This document shows, one piece after another, positions 46,740 to 58,380 of a stretch of 64,000 nt of DNA. Both the position numbers and the translations under genes were made by a program. This DNA is from Siphonodentalium dalli (Eukaryota; Mollusca; Scaphopoda; Gadilida; Siphonodentaliidae): contig CP136068.1 in assembly GCA_032622095.1 (NCBI GenBank), forward strand, positions 161,655,465 to 161,719,464, read 5' to 3'. The notes beneath the pieces were generated by a model that saw nothing but the letters and a program-made list of their open reading frames with translations, was not told where the DNA came from and ran no database searches. Positions within the stretch are counted from its first letter, which is position 1. Each line of letters begins with the position of its first letter.

Positions 46740-49190
46740 ACGAAATTTTGTCATATCAATCAAGAAATTAGGTTAAAGTCGATTTTATCATACAATTTAC
46801 CATTAAACTGCAGGGTTTTTACAGCAACTAGTGCCTCTATTTTTGAAGAAACGTATGCCGTTGGCAGAATCAATGTATCTCACCTGCATAATGTCTATTA
46901 TTCAACAAATATGACGGTCACCGACGGCCTTTGCCTGTATTCCTTTAGTGAGACCCAACATTTCTTAGCTTCCTGTAGTGGACCACGTCGAGCCATCTTA
47001 GTCAAAATAACGGGCGAAATATACTATCTAAAATGACAGATAATTCGAGAAGAGGGCGTCCTACGACAATTTGGACAGCGAATCTGTGTTTAACGTAATT
47101 AGAAGCACATGTTGTAGTATAATATAGTGGTAAAATCCTTCTTATACCAAGTGATAGAGACGCATTAAATTTCTATTTATTAAGATCTCAGTCACTGTTT
47201 AGAAGGCCTGTGGTTGGTTGTCTGTTGTTCACCCATCAACAATTTCCTTTAGCATACTAGTAGCCACAGGCCTTCTAAACAGTGACTGAGATCTTGATAT
47301 AAAATAGAAATTTAATACATCTATTCTATATAACTTAGTATAAGAAAGAGACAGGTATGAATCCAAAAGTACGGAAATTTACTGAGATCGACCCAAGAGT
47401 TTTCAAAGTGTTTCAAAACTTTTCAAATATTATACCACTTTTTTATACTCCAACATGTGCTTCTAATTACGAGAAACACGAATCCGCTGTCAAAATTGTC
47501 ACAGGGCGCCCTCTTCTCGAATTATCTGTCATTTTAGATGGTATATTTCGACCATTATTTTGACTAAGATGGCTTCGACGTGGTCCCCTATAGGAAGCGA
47601 AGAGGGGACACACTATAAGCCGAGGCCGTGGCCGGCTCCAAATAAAAGGTGTAAGTGGGGTATTATGTTGCTTTTTTTTCCATTTTTTCTCAATGGATAT
47701 TAATTAAATTTGGTGTATATGTCCGGGCTGAGACATGGAATACATTACCGTTTGAATTGTTTTTAAATTCACAATTGTTTTTATTTTATTCAACTTTTTC
47801 GTTCTGAAACACACTAAAGTGTAAGCGGCCGTCTCCAAAATAAAAGGTGTAAGTGGACTTGATGTCACATTATCTTCTTTGTTTATAAATGGATATGACA
47901 GAAATTTAGTACATAAGTCCGGGTTAGGACATGGAATACATTACCGTTTGAATTGTTTTTAAATTCACAAATTTGTTGATTTTATTCAACTTTTTATTCT
48001 TTCGTTCTATAAAGTGTAAGCGGCCGGCTCCAATTAAAAGGTGTAAGCGGCTTATGTGCTTAGCGTTATAGGTCATCGGATTAACTAATTGGCGACTCTA
48101 GACTACTGGTATTGTGTTTTGGGGCTTTTGTCGAAATAATAAATTAGAAAGTGAATACGTTTATTTTAAATGATAAATTTATTTAATTATAATGCATATA
48201 TAATAAACACATAAAATATAATAACAAAGTTGAGACATACAAACATGATTTATAAACTGTTAACAAAAGATATCAAACTCAATGCATGACAAAGATATCA
48301 AACTCAATGAAGTTTATGAAGTGCACAGTAATATTCAAATAGTGGTCTCGGTATCAAACCCCCCAAGTTCTGACCATGTCGCCATCGCTATCCGTATATA
48401 AGATACGTGCCAATAACGTTGACAAAGCATTGGCGACAATATGGAAACGAAACTGAGACAACTATCTGAATATTTATGTCACAAGTATGACAAACTATGC
48501 TTAATAGCCTACATAAAATGATAACAAAGAATATGAGATGAACAACGATATTCCTCATGCAGGTTGTGTGCGAATTAGTTAATCCGATTACCTGTAATGC
48601 TAAGCACATAAGCCGCTTAACACCTTTTAATTGGAGCCGGTCGCTTACACTTTATAGTGTGTTTCAGAACGAAAAAGTTGAATAAAATCAACAAATTTGT
48701 TAATTTAAAAACAATTCAAACGGTAATGTATTCCATGTCTCAGCCCGGACATATACACCAAATTTCAATAATATCCATTGAGAAACAACGGACCAAATGC
48801 CACATAACACCCTGCTTACACCTTAAATTTATTTGGAGCCAGTCTCAGCCTCGGCTTACACTTTATAGTGTGTCCCGCGAAGAGTCGCTAGTCTACGTTG
48901 GACTTCAACAGTATTCGGCGGACTTCTTTTGAGCGACTGTTTCAATTTCCAATTTATCACGTTTTTATATTATGGGTCGGTGTGCACTGGAAATGACTGA
49001 AAATAAGTCATATTTGTTGAACAATAGACATGATACAGGTGAGATACATTGATTCTGATAATGGCATACGTTTCTTCAAAATTAGAGGCATCAGTTGCTG
49101 CAAAAACCCTGCAGTTTAATGGTAAATTGTATGAAAAATTGACTTTAACCTATTTTCTGGATCAATATGAAAAAATTTCACAACACACTT
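46740..49190. mobile_element. Large inverted-repeat (foldback) structure, 2.4 kb
   Basis: 46740-46916 (..TTTACCATTAAACTGCAGGG.., ..CAATGTATCTCACCTGCAT..) is the inverted copy of about 49010-49190. 47605-48100 (..CGGTAATGTATTCCATGTCT in complement, GTGTAAGCGGC) is the inverted copy of about 48540-48890. An independent inverted repeat (46970-47603) interrupts the left arm. No transposase recognised; frames inside are shadows. Confidence 0.72.
46970..47603. mobile_element. Foldback nested in the larger inverted repeat
   Basis: Arms of about 240-300 bp: GACCACGTCGAGCCATCTTA / TAAGATGGCTTCGACGTGGTC at the outside, GACAGATAATTCGAGAAGAG in the middle and CAGTCACTGTTTAGAAGGCC near the centre (about 47240). 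Confidence 0.75.
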
Positions 49191-49199
49191 TTTAACACT

Positions 49200-49310
49200 C
49201 AGTGAGAACTTTCCGATGAATGGCAACAAGCCATATTTCCGACTAAATCCTGAAAAATTACCCATAATTCTGATGTGGTTAAGGAGTTAATTATTTAGGG
49301 CATTACTGAT
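49200..49310. mobile_element. Half copy of the CAGTAATG foldback
   Basis: Only the right arm (..CAAGCCATATTTCCGACTAA.., ending GGGCATTACTG) is present. Confidence 0.8.
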
Positions 49311-49439
49311 GTCAGATTTATTAGAGATTTGGGGATAGGCCCTGGAGGATTTGGAAGGGGTGTCCCCGTCCGCGACAACCAACTTGGAAAATTTTGAGGG
49401 GTATTACATTTGACATGAATTGATGATGTGGTGAAAAAA

Positions 49440-49634
49440 TTATCTAGACATAATGATTTTTTTTATTAATTTCTTCTTCTTTTTCACCTTTTTCTTTGGT
49501 CTTTCTGATGGTGATGTTGTTGTTTGGGTGTTGCTAGCCTCTTGAAGCTGTTGTTGTTGTGCTCCATAGTCTGCTCTCATCTTTTTGGAATCCGCTATCT
49601 CTGCCAGCGCACTGCTGATGATCAAATACAACAT
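49440..49634 (-). CDS. Uncertain Lys/Gln-rich open frame
   Basis: A short minus-strand frame containing DSKKMRADYGAQQQQLQEAS and ending with a KKKVKKKKKLIKK tail before a stop. It might be the last exon of an unknown gene nested in ABITRAM intron 1 (AG-ending sites at GCGCTGGCAG), but low-complexity sequence gives such frames by chance. I do not recognise a family. Confidence 0.2.
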   Translation of the reverse strand: MLYLIISSALAEIADSKKMRADYGAQQQQLQEASNTQTTTSPSERPKKKVKKKKKLIKKIIMSR

Positions 49635-49900
49635 CCCCTAATTTGCAGAAGATAAAATTTATGCATAATCGAGGTGACTGATGTATGATTCAGACTATGA
49701 ACATCTTCAACATCACCAACTTTAACTGGTAAATTTAATCTGATCCTAGGTCTTCCATAGCAGTTGTGGCCTAAGCAGAATGAGATTTCCAGAGAGTGAA
49801 CTTGGTGATGCTAGCTCGATGCATGGGATTCCTGGGATAGCATCACTAAATTCACCCTCTGGGGACCACATTCTGCAAATGTCAGACACGCTAAATTCCT
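49635..49900. mobile_element. CCTTGAAA-family MITE, right half
   Basis: The core (CCCTAATTTGCAGAAGATAA) and right palindrome (..CACTAAATTCACCCTCTGGG..) ending TGTCAGACACGCTAAATT. The left half is missing. Confidence 0.72.
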
Positions 49901-50294
49901 ACTTGCTTGCAAATCAAATTTGACTTGAAAAGCCTTAGGAATACATAAATGTCAAAATAACAATAAAAAATTGAATTAAAAAATTTAATTTTCAGCTTAT
50001 CTTCATACCCTATATGGTAATTATTTTTAATTTTCTTTGTCCTTAATGGTAAATGACAATATTCATATAAAATATCAGTAATAATAACAGTAAGCAGCTT
50101 GGCAGTTCTGCAGGGCTCAAAATACATTTAAATTTGCAAGAATCAAATGCCGAATCAAGTTAGTCATAAAGCACTGAAAATGGAAAAGTTTCGCGAGAAT
50201 CATTTAGAGAATTGATTTGGTGATTCTAGTCGAATCTTAAGGCCTGGTTCTGAGCAAGAAGTATATCTGAATTATAAACTAAAGATTTCAGACC

Positions 50295-50570
50295 ATAAGT
50301 GATGTGAACCACTCCGATAGGGTGATCAACTTGAAAAGGAGAATGGCGAAATCGTTTTCATTAGTTTACCGCCGATAGTTTCTTCCCGAATCAAGAAGTA
50401 AATATTTAAAATTGAGCGTAGTTCAGACAATAATTTCTATGGAGTGGTACTGTCAAGTTGTTTGATTTTCGGCAATGTTAGATGCTACATTCCTCCAGCT
50501 GACATAGCGCCTGAGTACTAACTCAATAGTTTCACGCACCCGAACAAGTTTATAATATGTCTTTAAAATA
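50295..50570. repeat. Dispersed repeat, GTGATGTGAA..CACGCACCCGAACAA family
   Basis: Matches 9930-10290 over most of its length, and 42990-43085 for its right part (TTTCACGCACCCGAACAA). Class unknown. Confidence 0.65.
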
Positions 50571-50766
50571 GAGATAATAATTTTTGTGTCATAAGTGTCC
50601 AGCATGTTAGAATTAATTATAAAAATTTGATGATGCAACATTCTACAATACAATTTATGAATTCAATAGATTTCAAATATGGAAAATGTTTTGCCAAAAA
50701 CAGCACATACATCCTTTCAGAAACCTACGGACGATATGTAACTCATAACCTTTTTGCAAATTTCAG

Positions 50767-50818
50767 ATGTTCGTGAGAAGATGTGTGAGGACCATTGCAT
50801 TCTGCGACATTCCAACAG
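50767..50818 (+). CDS. abitram: ABITRAM homologue, exon 2
   Basis: A 52-nt exon with a TTTGCAAATTTCAG acceptor and GTAGTT donor. It encodes VREKMCEDHCILRHSN, containing the near-invariant C-E-D-H-x-x-L-x-H-S-N motif of the ABITRAM/FAM206 family. It begins with two bases that finish exon 1's split codon and ends with two bases of Arg finished by exon 3. Intron 1 is about 4.8 kb and contains a SINE and a large inverted repeat. Confidence 0.95.
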
Positions 50819-50901
50819 GTAGTTCAAGTTTTGTTTAAATCATGATTACGTTAAATTTGTGTAAATATGTTCAATATATATTCAGAGATTTCTCAGACCT
50901 A

Positions 50902-51094
50902 TAGTAATGCCCCTAAGTAATCGACTTCTTAACCACAGCAGAATTATGGGTAACTTTTCAGGATTTAGTCGGAAATATGGCTTGTTGCCATTCATCGGAA
51001 AGTTCTCCCCAACAAGCCATATTTCCGACTAAATCCTGAAAAGTTACCCATAATTCTGCTGTGGTTAAGAAGTCGATTACTTAGAGCATTACTG
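50902..51094. mobile_element. TA-flanked foldback, CAGTAATG family
   Basis: TA on both sides; left end mutated to TAGTAATG, right end CATTACTG; about 20 bp deleted near the loop. It lies about 80 bp after ABITRAM exon 2. Confidence 0.85.
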
Positions 51095-51119
51095 TATATA
51101 ACATAGCTGTTTATTGATA

Positions 51120-51900
51120 GATTCTGACCTTTTTTGGCATTTGAGTTCAAGGTACTCAATCCGAATAAATGCTCACAAATTATAGGGTCCGCCTCGACTT
51201 TCTAACCAAAGTTATGTCACTTGTCTATATATAGAAATTTGATGTCCGTTAGCATGATAACTTGAACAAACGTCAACAATCAATCAATTCGAAAACCAGG
51301 TTTGTCTGATTATTTTTACCTGATTTTGTCTGTTTTAGCAATTTAGGTTCGTTAGCACGATAACTTGAAAAGACAACAACCAGTTTCATTCATATATGGT
51401 ATATGGATCCTTCACAACAATAACAAGTTTGAAAACCACATTTGTCCAATCCTTTTTAGGTTTTCTATTTTTAGCAATTTGATGACCGTTAGTGCAAAAA
51501 CTTGAACAAATGTGAACCGATAACATTCTAATTTGATATGTGGACCTTTCACAACAATATCATGATGGGTTTGAAAACCAGGTTTGTCCGATTTATTTTA
51601 CCTGAGTAAGAGTTACGGCCCTTAGTTTGTCTATTTTTAGCAATTTTATGACCGCTCACAACAATAGTTTTATTGAGTTAAAAAATCAGTTTTGTCTGTT
51701 AGTTCTGAGTTATGGTTCTTTATTTCGTCCATTTTTAGTGATTCTCAGTCAGACAGATTCACTCTTATGGGCAAAAAAACTCCACCAGAGCCATATTAGA
51801 TGCGCTACCCTTGTTAATCTTGGCACAGATATTTACCCTTGTTAATCTTGGCACAGATATTTACCATTATGTAAACCTATGATTATGAGTCTGACCCCCC
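51120..51900. repeat. Degenerate array related to 30430-31078 and 55500-56050
   Basis: Repeated GAAAACCAGGTTTGTC, GTTAGCACGATAACTTGAA and TTTTTAGCAATTT segments, period about 140-170 bp. Confidence 0.65.
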
Positions 51901-52860
51901 TTTTTCAACTTTTTATGCAACATTCGTAAATTGGTCCATGCTTGTATGCCTTATGTTTTATTTTTTGAAAACCAGATAATATTGCTATCCTTTATGTAGC
52001 CCAATTGCCTGATATAGTTTATTCTTCCACCATTAGAAATGGTACAAATAATGAAACAAACAATACAGAATACAATACATAAATAAAAGACAATAGGCAA
52101 CAGTGTGTGTATCTGATTAGGGACCAGATGGCCCATGACATTGCCCACTTCCACAGTTACTGTAGTTACTGTGCTCGGCTCTTATAGTTAAACTCCGAAG
52201 CCAGCAGAAATTTAAATTTAAACTTAACGTAAAATTTACAAACAAACATAGAGGATCTCTAATGAGTCTCAATGCTATACAAAATTATTAATCATATTTA
52301 GGGGATGAGGTTAATAAATTTTGTATAGAATTGCGATGAATTTGATATCCATTTTAGCAAGGAAAAAAGGTCTTAAAACAGCTGAGATTAAAATAAATTA
52401 ATATTGATATCCTTATCACAACCAAAGAGGAAGTAAAGCCACTGTCAAGAAAAAATATAGTTCCATTTTAAATGTGTGTATTAATGTTGATATTGTTTTT
52501 CAACCACCCCTTATCACCCATGTTTATCTCTCAGTCACACTAAATAACCCAACACAAATTGAATATCTTAATTATAATCTAATTAACATATTAATAAAGT
52601 TTCGGCATTGACATCGACATTATTGCGCTAAGCTCTTACGTCACTGCTTGTACCGATAATAATGTGTCTTACTAAAAATATGAAGCTGGATTCAGGAGCT
52701 AATTATGTGATAAAATCATAAATGTATATATCGGTATAACTTGACATATTATGTCACTGCATAAGCATGTGCTTCTTGTTAATAAAGTACATCTATCTAT
52801 CTATCGATAAGATCATCGCAGACAGGGCTAGACGGGTTCAAGCTTGACCCGAGTTGAGGG
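51901..52860. other. ABITRAM intron 2, unassigned
   Basis: Nothing recognised except a possible LINE 3' tail (about 52740-52805, AATAAAGTACATCTATCTAT). Confidence 0.35.
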
Positions 52861-52865
52861 ACATC

Positions 52866-53270
52866 TTAACCCTTTACCCAACAGAACAGAACGGCCCTGT
52901 GCCAATGCATTCTCTTATATATAAGAGAATGCATTGGCTTAACACATTAAAAATGATAAAATTGTCAAAGAATGTAGAAAAATATTATAAAAATTGTTAA
53001 AGAATGTAAGAAAAAATGGTAAAAAGTGTTAAAAAAGATTTTTTTTAGGCCAATGCATTCTCTTATATATGCGAGGCGACCTATGGTCGACTCGCATATA
53101 GAAGAGAATGCATTGGCACAGGGCATAACTGTAACCATCACAATGTGGTCAATGAACCGGTTCCAATGATATCCATATTTGTATGGTGTTATTGAGACAG
53201 ACCGAAGATATTTTAGGCTGTTGAAGCTTTATTTGGGCGTTTTTGGCCATTTTGTTGGGTAAAGGGTTAA
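52866..53270 (+). mobile_element. TTAA-type MITE, family A
   Basis: Both TTAA ends. The first hairpin module has lost its centre, leaving the perfect palindrome TCTCTTATATATAAGAGA; the second module is intact. Confidence 0.87.
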
Positions 53271-53805
53271 TGTACCATTCCGATGGATACATGGCCATTT
53301 CGATTACAATGAGAATTTGTTCATGCTCACTGAAACAAGCATATTTGAGGCAATGAACACTCATACTGAGTCTGTGCCTCCATAAATCTGATATATCTAT
53401 TTATTACATCATCCTACCCTTATTCCATTCAATAAACCCATTCTGTAATTTGTGATATGAAACGTTCGTTGCATAACAGGAAATAGTGCCGGATGACCTT
53501 TGAGTCTTTGACTTCCGATTTGACTTCTGTTTACATTCCGTATGCTACTAGTATGTCAAAATACTATGGCTTTCAATATTTTTCCAACAAACTCTAATGA
53601 ATGAAGAGTTTTAAAAGTTGTTTAATTAATTATACACCATTAAATACGTCAAAGAGTCTTTATTTATGCGGGACGTTATCTTTACGTTGGCAAACAATGC
53701 ATAGTTACATGTACGTGAAACATCATTGAAAGCCTTGTAGAAACCGATGTTAGTTTCACGTCCTAAGTATGTTTTATCGAGGTTTTGGATCATGTTATAA
53801 ATAGA

Positions 53806-53942
53806 ATCTACAACTTGTCCCCAGTTTATAGTGGAATTTACAAAATGATTCCAGTAAATTAGCTCTGGACCGAGCCTTCAGACCTAATTTACTGGACTTG
53901 TTTTGTAAATTCCGCTATAAACTTGGAACTCGTTGTAGATCC
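53806..53942. mobile_element. Hairpin element next to ABITRAM exon 3
   Basis: Arms of about 58 bp (ATCTACAACTTGTCCCCAGT / ACTTGGAACTCGTTGTAGAT) with a ~21-nt loop. It ends 25 bp before exon 3, so only the pyrimidine tract separates it from the exon. Possibly a small foldback MITE. Confidence 0.8.
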
Positions 53943-53967
53943 TCTATCTACTCGTTATTTTCTTCAG

Positions 53968-54097
53968 AATATGTATCCTCACAGTAGCGAGGTCACACCC
54001 ATTAGTTTCGCAGAAGAAGAAGATAAAGGAGTTCACATATAAATGCTCAAATGGGCTCAACCGGCTTGATAATAAGGTCGTCGGCAAATCGAAAAAG
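53968..54097 (+). CDS. abitram: ABITRAM homologue, exon 3
   Basis: A 130-nt exon with a TATTTTCTTCAG acceptor and a weak GTTCGT donor. It completes Arg and encodes ICILTVARSHPLV, a Lys-rich turn, and GLNRLDNKVVGKSKK. The I-C-x-x-T-x-A-x-S-H-P and L-x-N-K-V-x-G-K-x-K-[KR] motifs match ABITRAM. It ends in phase 0, as exon 4 requires. The donor edge is repeated twice more downstream with a 55-bp period. A long hairpin (53806-53942) ends 25 bp before the exon. Confidence 0.94.
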
Positions 54098-54250
54098 GTT
54101 CGTTTATTTATAAACATGTCACGATAATAAGGTCGTTGGCAAATCTAAAAAGGTTCGTTTATTTATAAACATGTCAAAATAATAAGATGGTCGGCAAAGT
54201 TGGCAAACTGAATCAAAAAAGGTTTGTTTATTAAAAACATGTCATTTTGT
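54071..54250 (+). repeat. Tandem triplication of the ABITRAM exon 3 donor edge
   Basis: Three copies with a 55-bp period (starts 54071, 54126, 54181). Each contains AATAAGGTCGTCGGCAAATC-like exon end, an AAAAAGGTTCG-like donor, and an intron part TTTATTTATAAACATGTC. The first copy is the real exon end. The second adds 55 nt and would shift the frame. The third carries small insertions. Confidence 0.92.
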
Positions 54251-54461
54251 AATTATTGTAGTATTTAAAAGGGGAGATTTGAATGTCTATTATTTTTCAG
54301 ACAAAGTGTGGTGATTTTCAGACAGTGTGGTGATTTTCAGACGAAGTGTGGTGCTTTTCAGATAAAGTGTGGTGATTTTCAGACAAAACTTTACATGTGA
54401 AGTCAGGTGTCTGCTCCCCTAATATCCCGACCACCTTCTTATAATGTGCTTTGTAATTATA

Positions 54462-55410
54462 CCCCCTTTTAAAAAAAGGGGGGATATACTGTTTTGCACC
54501 TGTCCGTACGTGCGTTTGTGCGTGCGTGCGTACGTCTGTCCGATGTCTGTTCATGTCATAACTTGAACGGTAGTTCTCAGATCCCAATGAAATTAGGTAT
54601 GGATGTTCACTACTATGAGGACATTAAATAGAGGGTTCCATCATTTCTTTCGGATTCTCCATTCTAGAGTTATTCATCTTTGTTTATCTGGAAATGTTGG
54701 CTTTTTGGTCCGTTTGGTGTCTGTTCATGTCGTAACTTCAAAAGTTGTGCTGGGATCTCAATGAAATTTGGAATGGATGTTCACAACTATGAGCACATTA
54801 AACAAAGGGTCCCATTGTTTTGTTCGGATTTTCCATTCTAGAGTTATTCATCTTTGTTTATCTGGAAATGTTGGATTTTTGGTCCGCCTGGTGTCTGTTC
54901 ATGTCATAACTTGAACAGTAGTGCTCGGATCTGAATGAAATTTTGTATGGATGTTCACTGCTATGGGGGCATTCAATAGACGGTTACATCGTTTTGTTTG
55001 GATTTTCTATTCTAGAGTCATTCATCTTTGTTTATCTGGAAATGTTGACTTTTTGGTCTGTCTGGTGTCTGTTCATGTCGTAACTTCAACAGTTGTACTG
55101 GGATCTCAATGAAATTTGGTATGGATGTTCACTACTATGATGACATTCAATAGGGTTCCATTGTTCTGTTCTGCTTTCCCATTCTAGAGTTATTCATCTT
55201 TGTTTATCTGGAAATGTTGGCTGTTTGGTCCTTCTGATATCTGTTCAGCTCATAACTTGAACAGTAATGCTCGGATCTCAATGAAATTTTGTATGGATGT
55301 TCACCACTATGAGGACATTTAATGGCACATTCAACTGTTTTGTTTTGGTTTTTTGTTCTATAGTTATTCATCTTTGTTTATATGAAAATGCTGATTTTTG
55401 GGTCCATCTG
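54462..55410 (-). repeat. Array element of five ~174-bp units
   Basis: Units start about 54545, 54720, 54894, 55067 and 55240 (TCTGTTCATGTCATAACTT). The left side has ATTATACCCCC..GGGGGGATATA hairpin and a GTACGTGCG tract, so this is the reverse orientation of the GGGGGTATAA array family. Confidence 0.9.
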
Positions 55411-55489
55411 AGTATAGCAGTCATAAGTTATAGATATGCCCACACTAGGCGGTATGCCACAAGGGGGTATGCACCGGACGACAGTCCAT

Positions 55490-56050
55490 CTCTTATAATA
55501 AAAAAAACTTGACTTATGTTTTGGCGAGGTTGGTAGGTGGTCATCCGGGCGGGCTGGCGTCTCGACGGGCGCGAGACCGTTAGCGCAATAACTCACACAA
55601 ACAAACACCAATTTTATTCATATTTGGTATATGGGTCTCTTGCAACAATATCCCGAATGAGTTCGAAAATCAGTTTTGTCCAATCTTTTATACAATTTCA
55701 GAAATTCTTTTGCGTCAGATCCACTCTTTCAGGCAAAAAACAAACACACCGATCGCCATCTTCCGATGTGCACCACTTTTTTTTATCTGAGTTATGGCCC
55801 TTAGTTCTGAGTTATGGTTCTTTAGTTCGTCCATTTTTAGTGATTCTCGGTCAAACAGATGCACTCATATGGGCAAAAAAACTTGACCAGCGCCATCTTT
55901 GGTGCACAACCATTGTTTCTTAATTGTTTCTTAAATTTCTTAAAGATGTATTCAGAGTTCAATTTTTATGAATTCTTATTAAACAGACATGGCTCATACA
56001 AACACCAAAATTATGTATATATGACAAATTTGTCAATATAGCGGGATGTC
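55490..56050. repeat. Array fragment (AACTTGACTT end family)
   Basis: Shares ATTCATATTTGGTATATGGG and TTTTTAGTGATTCTCGGTCA segments with 51200-51880. Confidence 0.6.
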
Positions 56051-56090
56051 CTCTATTTTTCGATCATTTTGTTTGTGTCGTCTCAATTTT

Positions 56091-56470
56091 TAGCTCACCT
56101 GAGACGAAGTCTCCGGTGGAGCTATAGTCATCACTCCTTGCCTGTCGTCTGTCCATCCGTCAACAATTCTTTGAACATCTTCTCCCGATCCATGGCACCG
56201 AATGAGTTCATATTTGGTGTGTATGTTCCCCAGGTGACTAACATTCAGATTTGTTCAAATGAGGTCACTGGGTCAAATAGTTGCGAAGACATGGCCATAA
56301 CTCTTTCCGTCCATAGTATTTCTTAAAACGACTTCTTCTCTTGTACCATCAGGTTGAATGGGTTCATATTTGGTATGAAGGTTCCTTGGTTGACTGGGGT
56401 TCAGATTTGTTCAAATGAGGTCACTGGGTCAAATGTTGGCGAAGCCAGGGACATAACTCAAAAACAAAAA
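56091..56470 (+). repeat. Repeat starting with an AGCTCACCTGAGACG hairpin
   Basis: AGCTCACCTGAGACGAAGTC folds on CTCCGGTGGAGCT. Two ~150-bp units with GTTCATATTTGGT.TG and GAGGTCACTGGGTCAAAT follow. 58790-59330 holds related degenerate units. Confidence 0.7.
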
Positions 56471-56904
56471 ACAAAACAGATTGAGTTCCTTGCTTAGTTT
56501 AACAAAAAAATTGTTTTGATTATAATCATGTTATAAAATTTGAAAAAAACTAACACCTTTATAATATCTGCAGAGTTATGAAAATTTAATCTATAGTGAA
56601 ATCACTGAAACTTTTTTCCTTCACCCTCCCCCCACATGACCCAGACCACCACCCTGCCCCCAACCCACCCTGACCCCAACCAACACCCCATATCATATCA
56701 CAATACATCTGCTCACCAGAAGCATAGAGCTATTATCTACCAGAGGACTGGGTCAGATCTTAGCTACATAGAGACAGACAGCCATTGTCATAATTAAGAT
56801 TAGAATAACATATATCAGACAGTTTGTGTAAACAACTACAATTTACACTTCTGTCTGTTGTCATTATCAAATTAAAATAAATTTCTGTTCTCAATTCTGA
56901 GTTT

Positions 56905-57325
56905 AGTGTGTCTGAATTTGCAGAATCAGGTCCCCAGAGGGTGAATTTGGTGATGCTACCTCGTACAGCAGGCTAGCATAACCAAATACACCTTCCATGT
57001 ACCTCATTCTGCTTATGCCTCATCTTCTGGGAAGTATCTAGAGTATCAAATTGACATTTTTAGTTATTTTTTCCGTTCTGTTCAGATACCCCTAATTTGG
57101 AAGATAAAATGCATAACCGAGGTGCTCAATTGGGGTATATCACCAACTTCAACTGGAGAACTTCAATAAATCCTAGGTTTCCCATGGCAGATGAGGCCTA
57201 ATCAGAATGCAGTCTCCAGATGGTGAATTTGGTGATGCTAGCCCATCTTGCGGCATTGCATCATTAAATTCACCTTTTGAGAACCTCATTCTGCAAATGT
57301 CAGACACACTAAATTCAGGCTTGGC
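56905..57325. mobile_element. CCTTGAAA-family MITE, full structure
   Basis: Ends TTTAGTGTGTCTGAATTTGC / TGCAAATGTCAGACACACTAAA, two GGTCCCCAGAGGGTGAATTT-type palindromes, ~170-bp core shared with 49635 and 63950. Confidence 0.78.
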
Positions 57326-57385
57326 TATTCCAATATTATTTTCTTAACCACCACTTATCCAGGTGAATCATACCCTGAGAGAGAG

Positions 57386-57390
<5 letters not shown>

Positions 57391-57418
<28 letters not shown>
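57391..57418. repeat. TA microsatellite, left half
   Basis: A TA run after a GA run. The matching TA run resumes at 58326-58376, on the other side of the Helitron-like element. Confidence 0.9.
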
Positions 57419-58322
57419 CTAGAAGGTGACCCGACTTTGTCAGGGTTTGACCTTGAATTGTCTATTTTGAAGGCCAAGGTCAAGTGGGGTCACGATTTGA
57501 CCCGTCCAAAACACAGTGCCCGAACAAAAGTACCCGACAAAAGTACCCGTCGAAATCCATCCGGTTTTACCCGATTTGACCTTGAATTGACCATTTTGAA
57601 GGTCAGGTGGGGTCAAACACCAACACCCCAAAAATGGTGGAAATCGGCCCAGCGGTACCGGGAAATCGGCCCAGCGGATACCGAGATACCCTATGCATCA
57701 AATTTCGTCCGTAAAAATCCGCCAGTTTAACCCGATTTGATTTCCACTCAAGTATATAAACGCGCCTCATACACACACGCTCATTATTTATCAAGTTTCA
57801 ACGTAAAGATAAATTACCATCGGTGCCCGAGATATCGCCAAGACGTCTGAAACAGTCAAATGCATCGGCCGGTTAAGCGTTAACGTGATCTAACGTTATG
57901 ACCTCTAACAACGTCATAGAAGTTACGCATTGTTTTTATCCTGATGGAAGATAGTACCACTTCTTCTTGATAATTGAGGCAGATAACTAAAACGGATACA
58001 TACGCATTATATATCGTTGGAAAGAGGAAACACGAAAGATTCTCACAGTGTCATTATTATGACTGGCATTTTATTATTCGCGCTGTTTCGAATCGATTTG
58101 TAAGCACCGAACTCAAATGAAAGTCCTGTAACACAGCGTAAAAACAGATTTGACCTCGGCACGTGAAAAGTTGACCTCGGATCTGAAAATCAATAGGCCT
58201 ATGTTACTCCTGACCCGAAAATACCCCCACATACCAAGTTTCATTGAAATCGGGTCGGCCGTTTTCGAATTAATCGATTACACACACACAAACAAACAAA
58301 CAGATCTTCCAAAATATATAAT

Positions 58323-58325
<3 letters not shown>
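57419..58325 (-). mobile_element. Non-autonomous Helitron-like element (907 bp)
   Basis: On the minus strand it begins A-TCTATTATATATTTTGGAAG and ends AAAGTCGGG-TCACCTT-CTAG-T with the same hairpin as the 43165 copy. It sits inside a TA microsatellite. The middle (about 57800-58140) is unlike the other copies. Confidence 0.85.
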
Positions 58326-58376
<51 letters not shown>

Positions 58377-58380
<4 letters not shown>

